Shown piece by piece: positions 51,590-62,681 of a DNA stretch of 64,000 bases. The stretch is from contig NC_059372.1 of the NCBI RefSeq assembly GCF_019703515.2, forward strand, positions 12,837,992 through 12,901,991, given 5' to 3'. The notes beneath the pieces are model-generated. The model saw nothing but the letters and a program-made list of their open reading frames with translations. It made no database searches and was not told the DNA's origin. Position 1 is the stretch's first letter, and every line of letters starts with the position of its first letter. The position numbers and the translations under genes are program-made. This DNA comes from Myxocyprinus asiaticus (taxonomy: Eukaryota > Chordata > Actinopteri > Cypriniformes > Catostomidae).

Positions 51590-53165
51590 GGCTAGGCATC
51601 AAAAATTAAGTTGCCTTGTTTTGGCCAAATTATACAGTATGTATCTTTTGCGGATATGTTAATTCCAAAATGCGTTGTGACAAAATCTGAGAAAACTTTC
51701 ATCCAAGATGGTGGATTAAGTGGATTACAAACATTCACTACTAAGTATTGACAGAAAGTAGTTCCATCCAAATACAATGTAATACTTCATTTAATATTTG
51801 TTTGAGCTGTACATTGGGTTGCCACCCGTCCCGTAAAATATGGGATCGTCCTGTATTTAAAGATGAAATGATGCGTCTCATATCGAATCAATACGGGGCG
51901 CAATTTGTCCCATATTTAAACTGGTCAGATAACGTCACGGTGAAATCATTCCAGATTGCTAATTTAACAGTGATACAAATTGGAAATTTTGGCGACGGTG
52001 GGTAAGGGACCGTCTGAAAAGTCCACACATTGTGCTAAAATGTGCTAATACTGTGGAGGGTGTGGTAAGGGACCATCTGAAAAGTCCACACATTGTGCTA
52101 AAACTGTGGACTTTTTTCTATATAAATGATCAAACAATGTATGTATACAATCACTGAGTCATAAAGACAAGAAGTACAGGTGAAGGAAAAAAAATAAAAT
52201 AAATAAAAATGATAAAAAAAAATAAAATACAAAATAAAAAATACTTCTAAACCAACCAAAATGTGTACATAAATAAGATAAAGATAAATAATAAAATAAA
52301 AAAATAAAAACATTTATTATATATAAAAGATGTTTTTTTTTTTTTAATAAGTCATGGGTCAGGAAAGTTCTAATTTTAGCATAAGAAAGATATTTAATTT
52401 TTTTATTATTAATAACTGTAGAGAATATGGTAAGGGGCCGTGATATCAACCCCACCTTCAAAACTTCTTCACAACCTCAAAAGTGGCAACCCTTCCTGTA
52501 CATTTCTGTGCTGTAAAAGTTGCTATCTTAGCAACATGCTAACATCAGACATGCTAGAGTCGATTACTCAGTACTAAAAAGAATTGATAGAAAATGGTTC
52601 CACCCAAGTAAAAATTTATTACTTTCAATATGTGTTTGTGCTGTGGATTTTTGTGTTTTAAAAATTATTAGCTTAGCAACATGTTACTGTTAGACATACT
52701 GGAATAGATTACAAATATATTTTCTTCAGTACTAAAAAGTATTAATAGAAAATAGTTCCACCAATGTACAAATTTATTATTTTATTCAATATTTGTTTTG
52801 CTGTGCATTTCTTTACTTTAAAAGTTGCTATCTTAGCAACATGCTAATAACAGACAAGCTAGAGTCGATTATATTGTATTCAGTACTAAACAGAATTGAT
52901 AGAAAATAGCTCCACCCAATTAAAGTATTGTTTGATTTCATATTTGTTTGTGCTATGAAGGTTTGTGTTTTAAATGATGTTAGCTACATGCTAATGTCAG
53001 ACATGCTGAAGTCAATTACACATACAATTTATTCATAACTAAAAAGTATTACAGTACAAATGTATTATTTCATTCAATAATTGTTTGCGCTGTCATCTTT
53101 TTGGTTTAAATGTTGTTCGCTTAGCAACATGCTAACGTCAGACTGTACTGGAATGCGCTGCAACC
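51590..53165. repeat. Tandem repeat of about 150 bp, split by a DNA element
   Basis: Units share CTTAGCAACATGCTAA, AGACATGCT, AGTACTAAAAAG, ATAGAAAATAGTTCCACCC and TTATTTCATTCAATATTTGT. The CTTAGCAACATG box recurs near 52528, 52673, 52834, 52980 (shortened) and 53120, a period of about 135-160 bp. A partial unit lies to the left of the inserted element. Non-coding. Confidence 0.75.
51816..52495. mobile_element. hAT-like element with GGGTTGCCACC ends
   Basis: Left end GGGTTGCCACCCGTCC, right end AAGTGGCAACCC plus a few bases. CTGTACATT lies on both sides (51807-51815 and 52496-52504), so the target duplication is 8 or 9 bp. The interior repeats GTAAGGGACC(G/A)TCTGAAAAGTC twice. A partial copy starts at 41766. 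No transposase is seen. Confidence 0.75.
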
Positions 53166-55764
53166 ATTTAATCTTTTGTGAAATGTATGTAAAGAGTGCT
53201 ATCATGGCACATATGAGTGAAAGATAACAAAGTTGCTGACTGTGAAGACTTCAGGCCATGTCCACACTAAAACGTTTTCATTTGAAAATGCATTGGTTTT
53301 GCTACATTTACATACTCCTCATCCACACTGAAACAGCATTTTCCTCCACTGAAAATGCTCTCCATAATGGCATACTTTGGAATTTATGTTCAGTTAGGAA
53401 ACTGAAAATGGAGTTTTGCCTTAGAAGGTAGCTGCCTATGTAGTGAGCAGACAGTGAGGTGGCTCACTAGAACTTGAAACAAAGATATGTGTTTTAAGGA
53501 CAGGGTTGTAGGCCAAGGACAAAAAGAAAGAGAGAGAAAAAAAATAGGATGGGTGAGGATACTGATGCAATACTCTGACACATCAGATATAGAGTCCTGC
53601 GATTCCAGTTTTTGGGGTCGACCCTCTGCTCTTTGTTTTAATGTCATGACTGGAGACTATTATACAGCAAACATTCATATGATAGAGCTCGAGCTCTCAT
53701 CCCTCTCCATTTAAACGGCTGAAAGAGAAACCATTCATCTCTCTACAAGAGGAGGAGGCGGTGGAGAAGCCAGGGGTGTATTAAATATAAATAACATCTG
53801 CAAACGAGGCACGAGGCATTTGGGTCGCAATGAAAAGCATCTCAATCAGAGCGCGCGTGAGCGAGAGAGCAGGAATACGAGAGGAGGGTTTGTGTAAATG
53901 TAATTTTAAGGATAGTATGTTTTCGAGAACGGACCCATCGCATGTAATTGCGCCATCTGTGCAATTTGGGCCAAAAATTGGTCATGCTCAAAGGAGGCTG
54001 TGATGATCGATGTGTTATTTTTCCATCCCCAAAACACACACGCGCACACCTCACAGAACAAACACACATTCTCTGCAAACAAATTAATAGGTAATTCTTT
54101 TGGGCCCCCCCAAAATGACATAGCCTAATTTAGAAAGAGCAAACTTTCTTAATTAGGAGGCCTTTTCTTTTCCTTTATCGCCCCCCTTTCCAGCTCTCTC
54201 TTCATTTATCTTCCATTTGGCCATGCACAAAAGAAGAAATGGCAGATGCAACCATAGATCATGGCCAGGAAGCCAGACAGAGCCTAGAGGAAGATGGTGA
54301 ATGAAAAAAGAAAAAAAGAGAGGGAATGAGAGAAAGAAAGAGAGAACATACGGCCAAAACCATTTGCAGGTTGTCTCTTAGATACACTGTGACAGTACTT
54401 GTTGCCCCAAAGTCATGCTAAGCCCTGCTGCAGAAGTAAAGCTTGGCTAATACAGGTATGATTTCTTAAAGAACGTAGCCCATATCAGATATGAATTATG
54501 TATAGCCATCAGTTGGATGGAAACCCTGTGGGTACATGTCCATTGGTTAATCTGAGCCAGGGCGATAGGGTCACTTCAGGCATTAAACTGCAAGAGCTCC
54601 GACATGGTTGCTGTGAAAAATAGCACCTTGGGACATAACATCTGCAGTCATACGCACCCCGAAGACACTGAGCTTCTAGATGCGGTGTGCATAACTATTT
54701 TGTACAGTTTTATTATTTATTGACCTTTGGTGTCTTTTTATCATATTGCTGTTTTCGCCATTTTAAAGCAATCAGCCACTCAAGGGCCATGCGTAACAGT
54801 GACTTGACTATGGTTAAAAGGGTTTTCCGCTTTGCAGCGTGCCTAACAACACTCTTAACTGTGGTAAAACAAAGTCCCTTTTATGGCAAGTCCGTCTACT
54901 TGGCGACCATCTTGGGAATGCTCCTGGGCAGCTATTTTCTATGGATACAAGCAGCATAAAAGTACAGCTCCTATCAACTTGAATGGGAAATCTCCAAAAC
55001 AGTTGGTCAAGATTATGATAAAATAACATGTTTAAAATCAGCAGTAAAATCTGACAACAATGGAATCATAAACTCTGCTTCTTTAGCTCAGATCATGCTA
55101 AAAAATGCTATTTTTTTCTGGCTGGTCCAGCTAATTCGCATGCAGGTTCTCGAGTGATCTGACCCAGTCTGCAATGTCTGTATTTGAAAGGTGATTGGCT
55201 CTTTTATTTGTAAGGCGGGACTTCCTTTTCTACATCCGCCATATTGGGGGTTAAGACTGTGAACAGGGTTGAGAAACAAAATGTTAATGTTTCCCTGAAA
55301 TATTACCATAATTCAAATTATATTCAGATAATAAAGACATTATTTCAGGTAGGGGGAAAAATCTACAAGACATCTGATTTTTTAATTGATGTCATATCCT
55401 ACATCAACAAGAGGGTGCAACAAATCAATATAAACCAGTCAGCATCATCATAGCTATTGTTTATTGCCAAGAATATATCTGGCTGTTAACAAAAGTGTGT
55501 TAAATGATAAAGTCAAAAGATTTAGCCAGTTCATATTCTCAAATCTTAGGTAAAAAGTAAAATGAGAAAAGAAATGCTTCAATAGACGGTTCTATGTTAA
55601 CTTAGTATTGCACATTAGGTTATACCGGTGCCATAGTACTACCACAGACATAAGCTTCATAATACCGGTGGTACCACAGTGTTTTTTTAAAGAGATTTAT
55701 TTACGTATGTGTAAGAGCAAGTCAAGGCAGAGTCAAGACACAACCGCCAATGACCATCATCTAA
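53166..55764. other. Intronic sequence upstream of plexin exon A
   Basis: A possible MITE fragment (GGCCATGTCCACACTAAAACG) starts near 53254. Nothing that supports a sema-domain exon or another gene was recognised. Confidence 0.4.
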
Positions 55765-55856
55765 AGGCCATCCACTCCGATTCATCCATCTTTTTCTATG
55801 TAAGCATGCGCTAGACATACTGTACGTCTTTGACAGTTGTGCTTTATATTGCTGTT
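55765..55856 (+). mobile_element. Left half of a GGGGCTGTTC-type MITE
   Basis: Carries TTTTTCTATGTAAGCATGCG and GTCTTTGACAGTTGTGC. It continues at 62682 beyond the Gypsy element, where GTTTTTTCAGCGTCTTG follows. The pre-insertion order is confirmed by the intact relatives at 7573 and 36722. The left edge is eroded. Confidence 0.7.
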
Positions 55857-56013
55857 TGTGGGGATGGGGGCGTGGTAAGGTTCGTCACTTGGGCTGTCAT
55901 TATCATTAACACCTGTCTCTTGTTATAGTGATAGCGGAGGGAGACCTGGAAAGGCCGGCAAAGAGCATCAGTCGGCAGAAAGAGAGGGACCAGAGAGAAC
56001 CTCTTCCTGTGTG
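55857..56013 (+). repeat. Truncated 5' LTR of the Gypsy element
   Basis: Matches the 3' LTR from TGTGGGGATGGGGGCGTGG to CTCTTCCTGTGTGTG but lacks about 32 bases after GTGGT and everything after the first ~190 aligned bases. The deletion also removed the primer-binding site and leader, since Gag-like sequence follows at once. Confidence 0.75.
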
Positions 56014-56930
56014 TGAACAGCATTTCCAACTCCTTCTCCAGGCCCAAGCGGAGGATCGGCGGGCATTCCGGAGCCTGATTGCCAGAGAGGGGGCTGTAGC
56101 TGCGACCCCAGAGCCCACAACCCATTACCCTCATCAAGATGGGGCCGAGCGATGATCCTGAGGTCTACCTCGCCTTATTTGAAAAGATGGCTGAGGTGTG
56201 GAGATGGTCACCCGACCAATGGGCAGCCCCCCTTTTACCTTTGCTCTCCGGGGAAGCACAGCTAGTGGCCCAACAACTTCCTGCCACCAGCATCCTAAAT
56301 TACAGAGACCTGAAGAAGGCAATCATGCAACGGGTTGGCCGTAGTCCTGAGCAGAACCGTCAGCACTTCCGAACCCTGAAGTTTGTGAAGCACGGCTGCC
56401 CTTGTGTTTTCGCACAACTGCTCTGGGATGCCTGTCGAAGATGGCTGCTGGCTGAGGGAACCTGTGGGGCCATGGATATCATTGAACTAGTGACACTGGA
56501 GCAGTTCATCTCTCAACTCCCTCGGGGGATGATCGAGTGGGTCCAGTGCCACTGCCTGGCGTCGCTGGAAGAGGCCGTCCAGCTGGCAAAAGACTACATG
56601 GTGGCGTTTCCAGGAGGCAGCAAACCAGAGGCTCTTTCTTCTCTCTCTTTCACTCCTACCTCTCACCCAACCCCCCCCCCCCCCCCCATTTCCGTCCTGT
56701 TCCAGCTCCCTGGAAGTGGGGAGGAGCCCCTTCCCCTTGTCTGTGTCTCACCCTTCCCCTGTCTACCTCCACTCTCCCCCCCAGGTTGTCGAGACCGCCC
56801 CCATGGGCACAGTAGAGAAGCCTGGGCCGGTCTGTGTGAGCTGTAGGGAAGCCGGGCACTCTCAGGATCGGTGTCCAGTTATGGAGGTGGGGACTCTGAT
56901 CCGGAACCCTGATGCTCCGCATGCCACTCC
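56014..56930 (+). pseudogene. Gypsy Gag with zinc knuckle
   Basis: A frame from 56139 encodes LLPLLSGEAQLVAQQLPAT, LKKAIMQRVGRSPEQNRQHF and LEQFISQLPRGMIEWVQ, the helical Gag core related to SCAN domains that is usual in this Gypsy group. Upstream, LQAQAEDRRAFRSLI lies in a different frame. A run of 17 C at 56671-56687 shifts the frame again. Downstream, CVSCREAGHSQDRC (near 56835-56878) is the CCHC zinc knuckle that binds RNA. So Gag is present in full order but needs at least two frame changes to be read. Confidence 0.83.
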
Positions 56931-56933
56931 CGA

Positions 56934-57206
56934 TTGGGCAGGGCCATATCGGATACATATCAAGCTTTGGTGGATTCGGGTTGTACCCAAACCTTTATCC
57001 ACCAATGCTTGATGCAAGGCGGGGCACTGGGTACGAATAAACGGGTGAGTGTGCAGTGTGTGCATGGGAATATTCACAGGTATCCTGTGGTTAACACTGA
57101 GATACTATTTAGGGGGAAAAAGCATAGAGTAGAGGCCACGGTTAATTCCCGCCTCACCCATTCACTGATTTTGGGAATGAATTGGCCTGATTTTAGAATT
57201 TATTAA
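56934..57206 (+). pseudogene. Gypsy protease
   Basis: A 90-codon open frame with ALVDSGCTQTFIHQCLM, where DSG at 56973-56981 is the catalytic triplet of retroviral-type aspartic proteases. It ends with SLILGMNWPDF, the flap and core strand block usual at the end of this domain (GxxW). The domain is uninterrupted. It directly follows the zinc knuckle and precedes the integrase, separated by about 270 bp of unassigned sequence with stops. Confidence 0.82.
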
Positions 57207-57479
57207 GGAAAATATGTGCAGATGGGTCCTGTAAAATGTTGTCTTAGTGTGTGACGTGCAATGCTATGGCCAGGGCCGTCTATGTCTGCTCCACGTCAAG
57301 ATGATGCAAGAGGGGGAATTGCTGTTCTCAGGGGGTTCCCTGAGGGGGACTTCCCTCTAGAGCAGTGACGTGATGAGTCCCTCATACACACATTTGACAA
57401 AGTGAGAGTCATCAATGGTTAAAAGCTCCAGCCTGACATCGCACTCACATACCCATATTTTTCAATTATTAAAGATCGG

Positions 57480-58560
57480 TTGTATCGAATAACACAGGAC
57501 ACTCAAACAAAAGAAAATACAATCCAATTATTAGTACTGAAGAGCCATCGGGAAACCCTCTTCCAGGCAGCTCACCATAATCCAATGGCTGGCCATCTAT
57601 GTCACAAGAAAACGCTTAACCGAAAAATGGCCTGTTTTTTCTGGCCGGGCAATCACGGGGGCGTTCGCAAGTGGTGTGCAGCATGCCGTTAATGTCAGTT
57701 GGTGAATCTACCAGCCACCACAAAGGCACCATTGCACCCTCTACCACTAATCGAGGTCTCCTTCAAAAGAATTGGCATGGACCTCGTCAGGCCATTAGAA
57801 CGGGTCACACGCGGGCATCACGTTGTGTTAGTTCTGGTGGACTATGCAACGTGATATCTGGAAGCAGTGCCCCTGCGCAACATCTCAGCATGTAGTGTTG
57901 CAGAGGCATTCTTCAGAATAATCTCCAGAGTTGGGATTCCAAAATAAATCCTCACTGATCAAGGCACTACCTTTATGTCATGAAAACTACGCGAACTGTA
58001 TGAATTGTTAGGTATTAAATCGATTCGCACCAGTGTTTACAATCCACAAACAGATGGGTTGGTGGAACGATTTAATAAAACCTTAAAAAATATGATGGTT
58101 TGTACATGAGGATGCTAGAAATTGGGATAAGTTGCTCGAACCCCTGTCCTACTAGCCTCCACAGGGTTTTCCCCATTCAAGCTACTGCTCGACGTGATGC
58201 AGGAATCTTGGGAGGAGGGATCTTCAAACAGTAGAAATTAAATTCAGTACGTTCTTGACCTTAGAGCAAAACTCCACACTTTGGGTCAATTAACACAGGA
58301 GAATTTGCTCCAAGCTCAGGAACGTCAAAGCTGACTGTATGACAGGGGCACTCAACTACGGGAATTCGTACCGGGAGATAAAGTGCTTGTATGACTGCCC
58401 ACCTCAAGCTCTAAATTACTCGCCAAGTGGCAAGGGCCCTTTGAGGTCACACGGCGAGTCGGAGATCTCGATTATGAGGTTAGGCGAATGGACAGGGGCA
58501 GGGCACGTCAAATTTACCACCTCAACCTCCTAAAATCATGGAGGGAGGCAGTCCCTGTGG
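57480..58560 (+). pseudogene. Gypsy integrase, located before reverse transcriptase
   Basis: In one frame from 57480: a zinc-binding HHCC domain (AAHHNPMAGHLCHKK, then CAAC followed by a TAA and C), then the catalytic core with aspartates at 57780-57782 (GMDLV) and 57957-57959 (LTDQGT) and glutamate at 58065-58067 (GLVERFN). The spacing D-58-D-35-E matches retroviral integrases. Further in-frame stops are near 57850, 57945 and 57980. The C-terminal WQGPFEVTRRVGDLDYEV block (near 58428-58480), in another frame, is the GPY/F module. The following YHLNLLKSW leads straight towards reverse transcriptase. Confidence 0.85.
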
Positions 58561-58599
58561 CCTTGGCGATGGTAGTTCTGGAGAGGGCAGAGCTCGGGC

Positions 58600-59575
58600 C
58601 GGAGATAACACTCAAACCAAATTCATTCACCCCGGTCCCGTGTGGAGACCACCTTTCACTGTCGCAGTTCACAAACGTGGCAAAGTTGGAAGTGTAATTC
58701 GCAGATGTGTTCTCACCTCTTCCCATTTGCAAGAACCTCATAGAACACCATATCGAGACCACCCCGGGGGTGGTGGTTATTAGCCGCCCCTATCGCCTTC
58801 CTGAACACAAGAAAAGGGTTGTTCAGGAAGAATTAGAGGCAATGCTTGAGATGGGCATAATAGAAGAGTCGCACAGCAATTGGGCCAGCCCGGTGGTTCT
58901 GGTACCTAAGAGCAACAGGATGGTCCGGATCTGTGTAGACTATCACTAAGTGAACGCAGAGTCCAAATTTGACTCATACCCAATGCCTTGGATTGACGAG
59001 TTGCTCGATCGGCTCAATTTTATTCTACACTGGTTTTAACAAAGGGTTATTGGCAGATCCCTTTAACTCCAATCGCCCGAGAAAAAACTGCTTTTTCCAC
59101 ACCGTTCGGCTTACACCAATTTGTGACTCTTCTGTTAGGTTTGTTTGGGGCCCCGGCCACATTTTAGCATCTCATGGACAAAATTCTCAGACCGCATTCA
59201 GCATATGCCGCCGCATATTTTGATTATATTATTATTTATAGTAATGACTGCTTGGGAGGTCATGCAACATCTGAGAGCAGTCCTGAGGTCACTGCGACGG
59301 GTGGGACTCACGGCCATCCCAAAGAAGTGAACAATTGGGTGGAAGGAAGTTCGGTATCTGGGGTTTCACTTGGGTCATGGGCAGGTGCGACCCCAGGTTA
59401 ACAAAACTGCAGTGATCGCAGCAAGACCAAAAAGGAGGTAAGACAGTTTCTGGGGCTGGCTGGCTACTACCGAAGGTTTGTGCCTAGTTACTCTGATGTC
59501 ACCAGCCCATTGGCTGATCTTACTAGAAAGGGGGCCCCCCGATCCAGTCCAGTGGACGAAGTCATTCCAACAGGC
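58600..59575 (+). pseudogene. Gypsy reverse transcriptase
   Basis: The 5' part in the 58707 frame has YRLPEHKKRVVQEELEAML and SNWASPVVLVPKSN followed by VRICVDYH and a TAA at the start of the next motif. Later pieces in changing frames are PMPWIDELLDRLN, KGYWQIPL, FGLHQFVTLLLGLFGAPATF and YFDYIIIYS. At the active site (59216-59227) the usual second aspartate of YxDD is tyrosine, so catalysis would be lost even without the frameshifts. VRQFLGLAGYYRRFVPSY near 59438-59491 links to ribonuclease H. Confidence 0.83.
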
Positions 59576-59587
59576 TTTCCTAAAAGT

Positions 59588-60019
59588 AAAGTCTGGGGCC
59601 TGGGTAGCTCAGCGAGTATTGATGCTGACTACCACCCCTGGAGTCACGAGTTTGAATCCAGGGCATGCTGAGTGACACTAACCAGGTCTCCTAAGCAAAC
59701 AAATTGGCCCGGTTGCTAGGGAGGGTCACATAGGTCACATGGGATATTCTCCTCATGGTCGCTATAATGTGTGGTTCTCACTCACGGTGGGGTGCGTGGT
59801 GAGTTGTGCGTGGATGATGCAGAGAATAGTGTGAAGCCTCCACATGCTATGTGTCTCCGCGGTAACACGCTCAACAAGCCACGTGATAAGATGTGTGCAT
59901 TGATGGTCTCCGCCACCCGGATTGAGGCGAGTCACTACGTCACCAGGAGGACTTAGAGCGTATTGGTTATTGGGCATTCCAAATTGGGGATAAAAAAAAA
60001 AATAAAATAAAAAAGTCTG
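59588..60019 (+). mobile_element. tRNA-derived cyprinid-type SINE with target duplication
   Basis: Body 59596-60011 flanked by AAAGTCTG on both sides (59588-59595 and 60012-60019). The head reads GGGCCTGGGTAGCTCAGCGA (A box) and GAGTTTGAATCCAGGGC (B box), then a GGTCTCCTAAGCAAACAAAT body and an AT-rich A tail. It resembles the HAmo-type SINE of cyprinids. Without it, the pol frame reads across the site (KVKS joined to ALCEGWLL), so the insertion is clean. Confidence 0.88.
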
Positions 60020-60328
60020 CGCTTTGTGAGGGGTGGCTTTTACATGCTCCTAACTTCTCTCTCCCCTTTATTTTGCAGACGGATGCATCTGACAGGGGGC
60101 TGGGGGCAGTGCTCTTGCAGGAGGTGGGAGGGGAGGAATGGCCAGTACTGTTCATAAGTCGCAAGCTCTCCTTGAAAGAGACAAAGTACAGTACCATCGA
60201 GAAGGAGTGTCTTGCGATCAAGTGGGCTGTCCTCACCCTCCGCTACTATCTTCTGGGGCGGGCCTTCACCCTCTGTTCAGATCACGCCCCACTCCAATGG
60301 CTCTACTGCATGAAATATACCAATGCAC
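60020..60328 (+). pseudogene. Gypsy ribonuclease H, first part
   Basis: An open frame with LQTDASDRGLGAVLLQ (first catalytic aspartate), KYSTIEKECLAIKWAV (catalytic glutamate) and FTLCSDHAPLQWLY (second aspartate). This domain removes template RNA during reverse transcription. The sequence is well kept until 60328, where the 1.87-kb insertion begins. The last part continues at 62196. Confidence 0.87.
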
Positions 60329-61354
60329 TGTTGGGCCTCATGTGTTCAGATAGAAGACAAAGGCAGGCCTAACAGTCATAAAAACATAACTCAAGCCCCC
60401 ACCTTCTAAGTCGTAAATTTTGCTGATAAAAATCGCGCCAAAATCAAACAAAGGGAGTCCAAAACAGACTACAGATCCATGAAGCCTTGCCCTCTAAAGG
60501 ATCGAGCTCTCAACTCCTATTGGATGAGGCACACCACAGAACGTCCCTCAAACATGACATCATCAGGACTTCAAATTATTCTGAAATGCTTCCAGAGTTG
60601 CTTCCAGCAACTTCGTTCACCGAATACGGACGTAGCTTTTTGCTGCTCTCCGGTGCAACCTCGTGGCTTAAGGAAGTAATGTCCGACTTGAGACTGTAGC
60701 CATACAATCTCCATCTCGCTGGACGAGTTGAGATTACTCTGTGTTCAACCGAACACTCTAACGGATCCGAAGGAGACCGCCGAGCAATTCGCATCTTCAT
60801 CAGTTGGCCTACAGAAGTGAAGAGATTAAAGATTTCTCTTCCATCTTCAATCAAGTCGACATTTCTGAGTTCTCCGCCAGCCCGCCGAGAATCAACAGCC
60901 GTACTGCCCGCCGACAGCACGAGGAAACGGCCTCCCGTCATCACACGAGCCTCAAGGAACCGGGTCAAAGTTAAAGGACGGAGGAAAACACATTCTACCT
61001 GTGTCCTCATGCGATTCAAGTAAGAGGTTACATCTGGGCAGAGATAGAAAATTATAGCGTGTTATTCTTGTGTTTCAAGGTTTTTGCTTGTATAGTTTAT
61101 GGACCGCCATGTCTGCTCATTATTAATACTCAGGGTATTAATTATCACAAATTTGTTTTGCTGTATTGTGGTCCAACCAAATTGGATTGTTGTGCATTTT
61201 CGCCATTGCGGGTGAGACAGAAACTGAGTTCATCCATTAGAGTCAAATAACGCAGGACTTTTACGAGCCCCGCTCGTAAAACCGCGTCTCTGAGTGATGA
61301 ACACAGCTGCTTTATCTCCAGCTATCGCGAAATCAGCTTTCGGGCTGTCACTTA

Positions 61355-61403
<49 letters not shown>

Positions 61404-62195
61404 AACCACACTGACACACACACACACACACACACACTGTCACACACACACCTTATGTGTTATAGGATTATTTTATTTCCATATCTAATCATATCACTGT
61501 TTAGTTTGTAGTTGTAAGTCGGAAGTTTATTGACTGCATTGTATTAATTATTAATTGATATTACTGCATAAATAAACTTTGTTTATATTACAAAGAGAAG
61601 TGTTTTGGTTTGTTTTGCATACGCCTGTGTCATGCTGACGGGAGGTCAGTGCTCGGATTCAAACCTTCATTCATTGTTTTTTTCCCGAAAATCGATATTC
61701 TTCGGATGTCGATTTTCCTAAGAAAACAATCTAATATTGAGACTGTTTTAATATTCGGTTATTAGTCCCTGATTCCAGGGTGGTGCCCCGTAAATGTTAA
61801 TCCTTATTAATATTCTATTGATTTTTGATAATTGATAATTATCTTTGATTGAATTTGAATGATCAATAAGCTAGTGTTAATTTTAATTAATGTTTCATCG
61901 ACGTTAACAATTAACGATTATCTTTGATAACTGTTGATTTAAAGGATTAAAAAAAGCTAACATTGATTCTCATCAATGTTCTATTGATTTTAATAATTAA
62001 TAATTATCTTTGATAATTATTGCTAATAACCAAACTTGCTCCTAAACGTAGCACACTACATTCACTGGAGTCCCATATGAGGTTTTAATGAGTTAGATCC
62101 AATTAATTAATTTAAATATTGATTAATAACTACAGAAATAATTATTAATTATTTCTGATAGTAACACTGATCTAAACAACCAGTAAAGCCCTACA
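60329..62195. mobile_element. LTR-like insertion within ribonuclease H (probable solo LTR)
   Basis: Begins TGTTGGGCCTCATG and ends AAAGCCCTACA, so has TG...CA ends. It is flanked by GCAC (60325-60328) and GCGC (62196-62199), an imperfect 4-bp duplication. Inside are a CT then CA microsatellite (61361-61455), an AATAAA signal near 61570, and AT-rich repeats of ATCTTTGATAATTAT (near 61840-62010). No coding domain was recognised. A solo LTR of an unknown family is the simplest reading; at 1.87 kb it would be long. Confidence 0.6.
61361..61455. repeat. CT and CA microsatellites
   Basis: A CT run (61361-61400) followed by a CA run (61411-61453), within the LTR-like insertion. Confidence 0.95.
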
Positions 62196-62349
62196 GCGCG
62201 GATCACCCATTGGTACCTGGCACTTCAGCCATTTCAATTCGAGGTGATCCACAGATCGGGGGCACAGATGGCTGTGGCTGACTTTCTCTGCAGAATTGGG
62301 GCGGGGGTGTTGGCGAGCCGGATGTTGCCCCAGCTGGGCAGTGGGGGTA
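62196..62349 (+). pseudogene. Gypsy ribonuclease H, last part, and polypurine end
   Basis: Resumes in the pre-insertion frame with HWYLALQPFQFEVIHRSGAQ and MAVADFLCR (last catalytic aspartate in VADF). It is followed by a G-rich GGGCAGTGGGGGTA just before the 3' LTR, a likely polypurine primer. The join of ACCAATGC with the codons CGG ATC ACC confirms that the two parts were one domain. Confidence 0.85.
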
Positions 62350-62681
62350 TGTGGGGATGGGGGTGTGGTCATGTGCCTGTCTGCTTGAAAAGGAGAGCGG
62401 TAAGGCTCGTCACCTGGGCTGTCATTATCATTAACACCTGTCTCTTTTATAGTGATGGCGGAGGGAGACCTGAAAACGCCAACAAAGTGCATCAGTCGGC
62501 AGAAAGAGAGGGACCAGAGAGAAACTCTTCCTATGTGTGCAACAAGACTGATTGTCTCATTTGTGTGATTATTTGGCCACTGAGTGCCCTTTTTGTTTGA
62601 GTTTTGTGAGTAATAAAATACTCCCGTTGACTGTTTCTGCTGCCTCCTGACATTTGCCCTGAAAATACGATCTCTGTTACA
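62350..62681 (+). repeat. 3' LTR of the Gypsy element
   Basis: A 332-bp LTR from TGTGGGGATGGGGGTGTGG to CGATCTCTGTTACA, with an AATAAA near 62611. The intact member of the LTR pair; it shows what the 5' copy has lost. Confidence 0.82.

Larger units (their letters stand above)
55857..62681 (+). mobile_element. Gypsy retrotransposon of Gmr1 type, with nested insertions
   Basis: The element begins TG at 55857 and ends CA at 62681 with a 5-bp duplication CTGTT on both sides (55852-55856, 62682-62686). Order of domains along the plus strand: Gag, zinc knuckle, protease, integrase, reverse transcriptase, ribonuclease H. Integrase before reverse transcriptase is unlike most Ty3/Gypsy elements and is the feature of the Gmr1 group, first known from cod. 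A SINE (59596-60011) and a 1.87-kb insertion (60329-62195) interrupt pol; without them the element is about 4.5 kb. Many stops and frameshifts make it inactive. Confidence 0.88.
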
